Origin: Woeseiaceae bacterium
GTDB taxonomy: Bacteria > Pseudomonadota > Gammaproteobacteria > Steroidobacterales > Woeseiaceae
Length of the DNA: 12,293 nucleotides
Assembly (NCBI GenBank): GCA_013138675.1
Contig: WTCH01000314.1
Coordinates: 1 to 12,293, forward strand
Direction: 5' to 3'
Made by a program: the position numbers and the translations under genes
The notes under the pieces: model-generated
Database searches by the model: none
What the model was told of the DNA's origin: nothing
Seen by the model: only the letters and a program-made list of their open reading frames with translations
Part shown: positions 6,549-12,293 of the stretch, piece after piece
How positions within the stretch are numbered: the first letter of the stretch is position 1
How the letters are laid out: each line of letters begins with the position of its first letter

Positions 6549-8495
6549 ATGCAACACCGCGTCAAGGATCTGTTTGAGGAGCTACGCAGTCGCAGCGTCA
6601 TGCGTGCGTTGATTGCGTATGCCGTCGCGGCCTGGGTGCTCCTGCAGATAGCAGATGTCACGTTCGATCGCCTGCCGATCCCCGACAACGCCATGACAGT
6701 GCTGATCATCGTCGTGATTGTCGGTTTCCCAATTACCGGCATCCTGGCGTGGGGTTATGAAATCACCGTCAAAGGCATCGTCCGCCATGAAGATGTGGGC
6801 GATGGCGCGCCACGACTGGAGTTTCTTCACTACATCATGATCGTCGTCGCGGTGACCGTAATCGGTGGCAGTTTGTTGTACTACCTGTCACAGAACTACT
6901 GGGAACCTTCACGGCGATCAATTGCCGTGTTGCCGTTCGTCAACAACAGTGGCGGCGAGGATACCGACTACTTTAGCGACGGCCTGACCGAAGAAGTGCA
7001 GAGCCTGATCGTGCGTCTTGGTGAGTTTCGTGTCGTCGCGTTGAGCACCAGCACGCAGCTCAAGGACACGGTGATGGACGTTATGTCGATCGCAAACCGG
7101 CTGGGTGCCGAGGTCGTATTACAGGGAAGTGTGCGGCGCTACCAGAACCAGGTATCGGTAACAGCGCGCCTGATTGACGGCGGCAACGGCGTTGAGTTGT
7201 GGTCGGATAATTATGATCGGGAGCCGACCGATATCTACACGATCCAGGAAGACATCGCTCGCCACGTTGCTCGAGCGTTACATGTTGTTTTGCCGGTTTC
7301 CGCCGATCGTCGCCTGAAGAACCTCGGAACACGAAATGTCGATGCCTATGACTCCTATCTTCGCGGTATCGATTTCCTGAGGCAGCCACCCGACGAGACA
7401 TCGTTGCTGCTGGCGGAAGCTCTCTTGCGCGAAGCGCTCGCGGTCGATCCGGATTTCGCGAAGGCCCATGCGGCGATGTGCAGAAAGCACCTGGCCGGCT
7501 ACACGCTATCACGCGATGCGACGCGCTTCGGTGCGGCGGAGCAAGCCTGTCTGCGCGCGCTCGACATTGATGGGGATGCGGCGGAGGTTCATACCGCGCT
7601 CGGGAATCTGTATGTCGCCTCCGGCAAGTATGAGAACGCATTGCACGAATTTGAAGCCGCGCTTGAAGACAACTCCATTCACGCCGATACCTACATCGGT
7701 CTGGCGAAAACCTACATAGCCCTGAACCGCAATGAAGAGGCCGAGGCAAATCTGCGTCTGGCCATTGAATCGGACGTCAGTTACTGGGCGAGCTTTAACG
7801 CGATGGGTAATTTCCTGTTTGGGCAGGGAAGATTTGAAGAAGCAGCGGAGTTTTACCAGATGTACGTCAACCGGGCGGACAACGATGCCGCGGCGTTGAG
7901 CAATCTCGGCGCCGCCTACTACCTTGCAGGTGAGTTCAGGAAAGCCGCCGAAGCTTGGGAGGACGCCATCAAGATCCAGCCAGGGCGCAGTGTTTATTCG
8001 AACACGGGCACGATGTACTTCTACCTCGGTGATTTTGATCAGGCCGCGGATCGTTTTGCGATGGCAGCAAACTTTGCCCCGAACGCCTACATCGTTTGGG
8101 GCAACCTGGCCGCCGCCTACTACTTCGGCGAGAAATTCAAACAAGTCGCTGACGTAACGTACAAGCGCGCCCTTGAACTCGCGGAACGGCAGCTCAGTGT
8201 TAACCCGAACGATGCCGAGGCGATGTCATCTGCGGCCTATTACAACTCTCGCCTTGGCAATCGTGACAAAGCCATGGAGCTGGATGCCGTTGCGCGCGAC
8301 AAAGCTCCGGATGCCATGTATGTGTACTACAATAGCGCATTGATCCACGCAAGAATCGGCGATGCTGACGACGCTCTGCGCGCACTTGAGCGAGCCGTCG
8401 AGCTGGATTACCAGCGCGACCTGCTGCCTCTCGACCCGGCCTTTGAGGGTCTGAGAGACGAAGAACGATTCAAACAACTCGTAGAAAAACAATAA
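6549..8495 (+). CDS. Three-TM membrane protein with FlgO/TolB-N-like domain and TPR repeats
   Basis: A 648-residue protein. Membrane segments lie near residues 19-38, 49-70 and 94-113. The positively charged N-terminus and the Lys/Arg-bearing 75-90 loop should face the cytoplasm, placing the long C-terminal part in the periplasm. Residues ~122-245 match the FlgO-like domain common in gammaproteobacterial TPR proteins: SIAVLPFVNNSGGEDTDYFSDG, then LGAEVVLQGSVRR and ELWSDNYDR. Residues ~265-645 hold many TPRs, for example LGNLYVASGKYENALHEFEAAL, LGAAYYLAGEFRKAAEAWEDAI and ALIHARIGDADDALRALERAVEL. Relatives often start with a CadC-like winged helix or a cyclase or kinase domain; here there is only membrane sequence, so it is probably a scaffold or sensor rather than a transcription factor. 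It begins 17 bases after the adenylation fusion, with a G-run at 6533-6538 as ribosome binding site, and is probably in the same operon. Confidence 0.87.
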   Translation: MQHRVKDLFEELRSRSVMRALIAYAVAAWVLLQIADVTFDRLPIPDNAMTVLIIVVIVGFPITGILAWGYEITVKGIVRHEDVGDGAPRLEFLHYIMIVVAVTVIGGSLLYYLSQNYWEPSRRSIAVLPFVNNSGGEDTDYFSDGLTEEVQSLIVRLGEFRVVALSTSTQLKDTVMDVMSIANRLGAEVVLQGSVRRYQNQVSVTARLIDGGNGVELWSDNYDREPTDIYTIQEDIARHVARALHVVLPVSADRRLKNLGTRNVDAYDSYLRGIDFLRQPPDETSLLLAEALLREALAVDPDFAKAHAAMCRKHLAGYTLSRDATRFGAAEQACLRALDIDGDAAEVHTALGNLYVASGKYENALHEFEAALEDNSIHADTYIGLAKTYIALNRNEEAEANLRLAIESDVSYWASFNAMGNFLFGQGRFEEAAEFYQMYVNRADNDAAALSNLGAAYYLAGEFRKAAEAWEDAIKIQPGRSVYSNTGTMYFYLGDFDQAADRFAMAANFAPNAYIVWGNLAAAYYFGEKFKQVADVTYKRALELAERQLSVNPNDAEAMSSAAYYNSRLGNRDKAMELDAVARDKAPDAMYVYYNSALIHARIGDADDALRALERAVELDYQRDLLPLDPAFEGLRDEERFKQLVEKQ

Positions 8496-8505
8496 GGAGA
8501 GGGTA

Positions 8506-8901
8506 ATGAAGATTCTGAGCGGAATTGCAGTACTGACATTATTTATGGGTGCATTCTTGTGGAGCAGTCCTGCAGCGTTGGCCCAGGGTTGTGATAACGG
8601 TGGCAATCACACGATCCAGGTACGGCCCAATGATGATGGTAGCGCCACACTGACTTATCGTGGTGGCCCTGGCGACAGCGTACGCGTATGTCCGGGTGAC
8701 AAAGTAAGCTGGGTTCTGACGGACTCCAATCGCACGTTCTTTCTCGACTTCTTTTCCGGAGCGCCATTTGCCGGTGCAACGCGTCGCGGCAACAACTCCC
8801 GGCTGACGATCACGATCGATGCACAAAGTGGTTCGAGCTATAACTACGATGTCGGTTTTGACGGCGACCCCGGCATGGATCCGGTCATCATCGTCGAGTA
8901 G
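8506..8901 (+). CDS. Small exported beta-rich protein, cupredoxin-like without copper ligands
   Basis: A 131-residue protein with a signal peptide at 1-26 (ending ALA before QGCD), so probably periplasmic or secreted. The mature part is beta-strand-rich, with a cupredoxin-like plan: VCPGDKVSWVL at 61-71, FFLDFFSGAPF at 78-88, SYNYDVGF at 111-118 and a final DPVIIVE. The copper ligands of cupredoxins (a Cys-His-Met cluster near the C-terminus plus an upstream His) are absent; the only mature His is His35. Cys29 and Cys62 could form a disulfide. The start is supported by AAGGAGAGGG just before the ATG, ten bases after the TPR gene's stop, so it is probably co-transcribed with it. I do not recognise the exact family. 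The fold suggestion is by eye and could equally be another Ig-like sandwich. Confidence 0.8.
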   Translation: MKILSGIAVLTLFMGAFLWSSPAALAQGCDNGGNHTIQVRPNDDGSATLTYRGGPGDSVRVCPGDKVSWVLTDSNRTFFLDFFSGAPFAGATRRGNNSRLTITIDAQSGSSYNYDVGFDGDPGMDPVIIVE

Positions 8902-8905
8902 CAGC

Positions 8906-10429
8906 TCAGGGTTTTGCGATCAACAGGCGAACTGTCCTCGACTGTCCGTCTCCATCTGCGGCATTGTAGCGAATGATAAGATCCGCACGGCCGTCGTCAT
9001 TGATGTCGTCGGTCGTTGCGAGATCGCCATTGCGCGGCAAGGCGACAGACATTTCAAAGGCCTGCTTCGAGAACAACTTATTGCCACGCACGCCGTTCTG
9101 AAAGCTGAGTTGGTTCGTGTCGGTCTGCATCATCAGGTCCTGCAGCCCATCTGCGTCAAAATCAGCCACTTGGATAGCTGGAATATCGACCTGGCCGCTC
9201 GACACGCTGAACCGCACGTTGGTCTTCGTGATGTAGTTAGCCTTTTCGGCATAGGTGTCCTCATCGGTCATGCGGAAGAAGTGCAGCTGCAAAGAGACGT
9301 TGCCCGATATCAGCGCGCGTATGACGCGCCCAAAACTCAGGCGCACTTTGCGCACGAGCAGGTCTTTCCTGCCATCGCCATCAATGTCGGTTGTTATCAG
9401 ACCGAATTGAAGGCCTGATGAAGCAAGCAACGCGTCTTCGGCGTTGTGATAGCTGATCCGCTCGCCATCAAGCCGGCCAAGGTGCAGGCGAAAATCGTTC
9501 TGTTTGTCGAACACACCCTTGTTCAACAGCGATTCGGTCAGAATATCCGGCTGGTCGTCGCCGTTCAGGTCCTCGACACCCCATATGCGTGTTTCCGTGA
9601 GCCCACTTTGATCCATCGCGCCGCGGCCGGATTCAATGGCGCGAATCTCGGCTTCGCTTTGCAAGCCGAGATCCAATGTGATGGTAGTAGGTTCGCCGTT
9701 GAAGCGGTGGTCGGCTTGTTGCTCATAGACACGCAGCGTGTTGCCGTGCCAAACAGCAAGGTCGGGAAGGTCATCATTCGTCATATTGCCGCTGACCAAG
9801 GGTCGGCTATGGAAGCGGACTGACCCTCCGGATAATGTCATTGCATTGCTTTCCTCAAGCACAACCTCTTCACCAAGAGTGCCGTCCTCGCGTTGCAGGC
9901 GGACGCGATACCCGGCGGTATCCGGAACAATGAGATCGTCGAGCTCGTCACCGCTAACGTCACGGATAAAGTCGATGGGCATGATCTGACCAGTGCGCTG
10001 CTGTCCGTAGATCGAGCGGATTTTGGAGAACTCGACAAACTCCCCGCGCGAGACGTCGAAGCGCATGATGCGGCCTGGCTCAATGAAGAACAGCGAGTCG
10101 AGACCGGCGATGCGGCCGGTATCGTATGCAATCAGATGTGCGCCAGGGCGCAGGCTTAGCAGCGGTTCGGCAGTTTTCTGCAAAGAGAAAACCGCCAGAC
10201 GCTGTTCGAAATCATCGTCACGACCAGCTAAAATGATGTGTTGCTCGTCACCCACAAGGCTTGCGGTCAAAACCGGTTGCTCGACATGAAAGCCGGCGTC
10301 GACGACAAGCTCGTCGAAATTGATCGGGTCGGCTGCTGCGGTGTTTACAGCGAGAACGGTTAGGCAGATCAGGAGAGTGCGCACGGCGGAGAATATAACA
10401 GTACTGGAAATGTGATTTTTGTCGCACAT
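8906..10429 (-). CDS. Exported FG-GAP/VCBS-type beta-propeller protein
   Basis: A 507-residue protein from ATG 10429. Residues ~16-33 are a hydrophobic export signal ending TAAA before DP. The rest carries repeated calcium-loop-like motifs of FG-GAP/VCBS propeller repeats: DVSGDELDD (157-165), NMTNDDLPD (215-223), DLNGDDQPD (287-295), DIDGDGRKD (348-356), DFDADGLQD (423-431) and DINDDGRAD (475-483). Each is followed by a hydrophobic strand such as LIV, ILT or LLV. This predicts an extracytoplasmic propeller used for binding rather than catalysis. The start is uncertain: the frame is open to a TTG at 10537 with an ATG at 10507, and a GTG at 10384 would give the neatest signal peptide (VRTLLICLTVL). 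None has a good Shine-Dalgarno. It is convergent with the small exported protein (4 bases between stops) and divergent from the ATPase-FHA gene. The ligand is unknown. Confidence 0.85.
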   Translation of the reverse strand: MCDKNHISSTVIFSAVRTLLICLTVLAVNTAAADPINFDELVVDAGFHVEQPVLTASLVGDEQHIILAGRDDDFEQRLAVFSLQKTAEPLLSLRPGAHLIAYDTGRIAGLDSLFFIEPGRIMRFDVSRGEFVEFSKIRSIYGQQRTGQIMPIDFIRDVSGDELDDLIVPDTAGYRVRLQREDGTLGEEVVLEESNAMTLSGGSVRFHSRPLVSGNMTNDDLPDLAVWHGNTLRVYEQQADHRFNGEPTTITLDLGLQSEAEIRAIESGRGAMDQSGLTETRIWGVEDLNGDDQPDILTESLLNKGVFDKQNDFRLHLGRLDGERISYHNAEDALLASSGLQFGLITTDIDGDGRKDLLVRKVRLSFGRVIRALISGNVSLQLHFFRMTDEDTYAEKANYITKTNVRFSVSSGQVDIPAIQVADFDADGLQDLMMQTDTNQLSFQNGVRGNKLFSKQAFEMSVALPRNGDLATTDDINDDGRADLIIRYNAADGDGQSRTVRLLIAKP

Positions 10430-10627
10430 AGGGTTTTCACACAGGCCGCCAGAAAAGCGTGACCTTCCACGCCGAAAGCGACTTAGAATCAAAGAGTTAT
10501 GGGTCATATCTATAAGTTTTGTAAAGAATTTCGACAAGAATCGGCCAGATTATGGAACCTTCCGCCCAGCTGCTGCGTGTAATCAAGGAATAATACTCAT
10601 AGTTAACATCCTGGCTACTAAATATTC
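10430..10627. promoter_or_regulatory. AT-rich divergent intergenic region between FG-GAP and ATPase-FHA genes
   Basis: At 198 bases this is the largest gene-free stretch and is clearly richer in A/T than the flanking genes, especially 10481-10627. It should hold promoters for both neighbours. On the plus strand TATAAG at 10511-10516 and AATAAT at 10589-10594 resemble -10 boxes but lack -35 partners. No long palindrome or hairpin with a T-run was seen. Confidence 0.4.
10509..10537 (-). promoter_or_regulatory. Possible sigma70 promoter for the FG-GAP gene
   Basis: On the minus strand, TTGTCG (10537-10532) is followed after exactly 17 bases by TATAGA (10514-10509), matching 8 of 12 consensus positions. 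Transcription would start near 10502, after the ATG at 10507 and before the ATG at 10429, which favours the latter as the true start. TTTACA (10525-10520) is a second possible -35 box with a weaker partner. By-eye match only. Confidence 0.3.
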
Positions 10628-11887
10628 ATGCAAGCAAATCACTCTGTTTTGGGTAATCGTGCGTTTGCGGAGAAGGCCGATTCTCTGACAACGATCAAAT
10701 ACCGGTCGCATCACGATGCATTGTCCTTCCTGCAGTCCGCGCTTAGAAACCCCAATGGCATCGGACTGCTTTTCGGCCCTGAGGGTTCCGGAAAAACAAC
10801 GATTGCTCGCGAGCTGGCAATGCAACTGTCAGGTGACAGCGATGTGGTGTTCGTCAACGGCACGCATCTCAAGCCGCAGGGCCTGCTGTCAAAGATGCTC
10901 ACTCAGTTCGGCCTGGAGTCTGGCGATGAGCCTGTCGAAGTCCTGCTCAGGGCAGTCACCGATTTCGCGATTCAGCAAACGCAATCCTGGCAGCCACCAG
11001 TACTGATTATCGACAACGTCGATCGCATGTACCCGAGTTCGCTGCGTGCGTTGAATACGATCGCCTCCATTGCCGTGCAAGGGCGATTCGCGTTGCGACT
11101 CATACTGACCGGTGACAAGGGCATGCAGACACTCGCCGAGTCCGACGGTATGACGAGTTTTATTCAGCGCGATCCGGTCATGTACTCGTTGTTGCCGTTG
11201 TCATCCAAGGAAACGATGATTTACCTGCATGCGCGCATGCAGGCGGCAGGCAGTGAGCGCGCCGACACGATTTTTCCGTTCGATGTCTGTGATCGCTTGC
11301 GTGAGCAGTCAGGTGGATGGCCCGGCAAATTGAACCAGTTTGCGCTTGAGGCCATCAAGCGCTCGGCGGGATTTCCGGTCAGCGTGGTGGACACCTATGC
11401 ACCGGGAGAATCATCCGACGAGTCGGGCATACAAATTCCCGTACTCGGACAGGAAGCAGCGGTAAGCCGCAAACCGCCAAAGCTGATCATTACTCGCGAT
11501 GGCGATACGCTCGGCGAATTCACATTCAATGAGAAGAAACTGCTGATTGGACGTTCGGATTTCGCCGACATCATCATTGATGACGATTACGTCAGCAAGA
11601 TACATGCCGTGCTGCTGCTGTATACCGACGCGCTGGTGCTGCTCGACCTGAACAGTGCCAATGGCACAACAGTGAATTCGGTCAGGATCAAGAAGACGGT
11701 TCTTAAGGATGACGATGTCATATCGCTTGGCCAACACAGGCTCAAGATTGAGGACGCGCCCCCGGTCAGCGAAGAAATGGAAGAGCTGTTGAGGTCGCCG
11801 GACACCATCAAGATGAAGAACCTCGTCGATCTGCGCCGCCAACGCGCCAGGAGGCAGGTGGCGGTAGCAAAAAATCGAAGGGGCTAG
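10628..11887 (+). CDS. ExeA/GspA-type AAA ATPase with C-terminal FHA domain
   Basis: A 419-residue cytoplasmic protein. Residues ~25-250 form an ExeA-like P-loop ATPase: Walker A GPEGSGKT (50-57, Lys56), Walker B VLIIDNVD (125-132, Asp129) and a sensor-like LILTGD (158-163). The residue after the Walker B Asp is Asn130 where ExeA-type ATPases usually have the catalytic Glu. Residues ~285-375 form a forkhead-associated domain, which binds phosphothreonine: LIGRS (306-310), SKIH (324-327) and LNSANGTTVN (341-350), all in canonical order. The C-terminal tail (395-419) is strongly basic. ExeA/GspA relatives help assemble secretin or pilus systems across peptidoglycan, but no such genes lie here, and no peptidoglycan-binding or TM segment is visible. 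The ATG is forced, because an in-frame stop lies six bases upstream. There is no clear Shine-Dalgarno. A phospho-dependent switch or adaptor is likely. Confidence 0.87.
   Translation: MQANHSVLGNRAFAEKADSLTTIKYRSHHDALSFLQSALRNPNGIGLLFGPEGSGKTTIARELAMQLSGDSDVVFVNGTHLKPQGLLSKMLTQFGLESGDEPVEVLLRAVTDFAIQQTQSWQPPVLIIDNVDRMYPSSLRALNTIASIAVQGRFALRLILTGDKGMQTLAESDGMTSFIQRDPVMYSLLPLSSKETMIYLHARMQAAGSERADTIFPFDVCDRLREQSGGWPGKLNQFALEAIKRSAGFPVSVVDTYAPGESSDESGIQIPVLGQEAAVSRKPPKLIITRDGDTLGEFTFNEKKLLIGRSDFADIIIDDDYVSKIHAVLLLYTDALVLLDLNSANGTTVNSVRIKKTVLKDDDVISLGQHRLKIEDAPPVSEEMEELLRSPDTIKMKNLVDLRRQRARRQVAVAKNRRG
11224..11243. repeat. Perfect 20-base palindrome inside the ATPase-FHA gene
   Basis: The sequence CCTGCATGCG followed by its exact reverse complement CGCATGCAGG forms a perfect 20-base inverted repeat with no spacer. 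It lies in the codons for the Leu-His-Ala-Arg-Met-Gln stretch between the ATPase core and the FHA domain. A perfect repeat this long is unlikely by chance in a 12-kb window, but function is unproven. Confidence 0.9.
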
Positions 11888-11889
11888 AG

Positions 11890-12293
11890 CTATGGGCTTG
11901 CGTTGACGTCGACGATAACCTCGTTGGCGTCGAAGCAGTCGTTCATCTCACCAAACAGGTCGACGACCTGGCCGACAGCAAGTTCGGAAAATGTCGCCAT
12001 CGTAACTTCCGACGCCGCGATATTAACAAGCAGGATATCTGCGTCATCATTGACACGAACACAGATGTCGCCACCGCCGGTCTGAGTCAGTCCAAAACTG
12101 CGCGTCACCGCGTCGAGCGGATCAATGATCGTGCCACTGGCCTGGTCATCTTCCTCGGCCTCAATAAAGACCAGGGCGGCCCGAATCAGGTCGGGGTCGG
12201 CGGGATCAGCTTTTGCGGGCTGCACGCCCTCGACCTCGACATCTGCACCAATGACTATTGATTCGGCCCCCAGCGCACCGTTCTCATCGTAGA
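11890..12293 (-). CDS. C-terminal part of a DUF5666-like protein (cut by window edge)
   Basis: The minus-strand frame is open from the window edge to TAG at 11892-11890, giving about 134 residues of a protein whose start lies beyond the window. A GTG at 12225 could be mistaken for a start, but the frame upstream (GALGAESIVIGADVEVEG) reads as real protein. The visible part is acidic and beta-rich: GADVEVEGV, then ASGTIIDPLDAVTRSFGL, DICVRVNDDADILLV and ATFSELAVGQVVDLFGEM. The pattern of 'cleavage into GT-I-x-D-x-x-x-R-F' followed by 'L-x-V-G-Q-x-V-x-L-x-G' resembles DUF5666 repeats of exported bacterial proteins, often paired with DUF4382. Any export signal would be outside the window. Its stop is two bases from the ATPase-FHA stop. 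The domain call is moderate and the function unknown. Confidence 0.7.
   Translation of the reverse strand, partial: YDENGALGAESIVIGADVEVEGVQPAKADPADPDLIRAALVFIEAEEDDQASGTIIDPLDAVTRSFGLTQTGGGDICVRVNDDADILLVNIAASEVTMATFSELAVGQVVDLFGEMNDCFDANEVIVDVNASP

Noticed and set aside
7081..8144. Two long minus-strand frames opposite the TPR gene
   Set aside because: Their translations are Arg/His/Pro-rich shadows without domains, while the plus-strand frame has clear FlgO-like and TPR content.
8819..9418. Plus-strand 199-codon frame spanning the convergent junction
   Set aside because: It overlaps the end of the exported protein gene and is antisense to the FG-GAP gene, with a low-complexity Ser run and no motif.
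10457..10472. GCGTG / CACGC inverted repeat with a six-base loop upstream of the FG-GAP gene
   Set aside because: A five-base stem without extension or T-run is too weak to call a terminator, operator or riboswitch.
12223..12225. GTG as a start for a 111-residue gene at the right edge
   Set aside because: The reading frame continues upstream to the window edge with protein-like sequence, so this is an internal Val of a truncated gene.

Overview
The window is a densely packed piece of bacterial chromosome with moderately high GC. The proteins look gammaproteobacterial: a lipoprotein M19 dipeptidase, a 3-TM/FlgO-like/TPR protein, an ExeA-type ATPase and an FG-GAP propeller protein. The style resembles marine Woeseiaceae-like lineages, but that placement is an inference from protein style, not a search result. 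No tRNA, rRNA, CRISPR array, transposase or phage gene was seen.

Layout. (1) 1-324, minus: the start of a secreted alpha/beta-hydrolase-like protein, cut by the window edge and divergent from (2). (2) 402-2939, plus: a tightly overlapping three-gene unit of M19 dipeptidase lipoprotein, alpha/beta hydrolase with a helical HEAT-like N-terminus, and small HEAT-like protein. (3) 2941-3705, minus: a PAPS-dependent sulfotransferase, divergent from (4). (4) 3835-8901, plus: a probable operon of an 898-residue adenylation/carrier/SGNH fusion, a 3-TM FlgO-like/TPR protein, and a small exported beta-rich protein resembling a copper-less cupredoxin. (5) 8906-10429, minus: an exported FG-GAP repeat protein. 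(6) 10628-11887, plus: an ExeA-like AAA ATPase with a C-terminal FHA domain. (7) 11890-12293, minus: the C-terminal part of a DUF5666-like protein, cut by the right edge.

The most unusual locus is 2941-8901. The fusion looks like DltA (amino-acid adenylation), DltC (carrier) and a DltD-like SGNH acyltransferase/hydrolase in one soluble chain, with no condensation domain, ordinary thioesterase or visible membrane segment. It sits back to back with a sulfotransferase and is followed by two envelope proteins. I infer an activate, load and transfer (or release) enzyme that puts an amino acid or similar acyl group on an unknown cytoplasmic acceptor, possibly one that is also sulfated. The substrate cannot be read from the sequence.

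Spacing is extreme. Three convergent gene pairs have stop codons only 1, 4 and 2 bases apart, and I saw no intrinsic terminator. Gene-free stretches are short (77, 129 and 198 bases) and lie between divergent genes, so they should hold the promoters.
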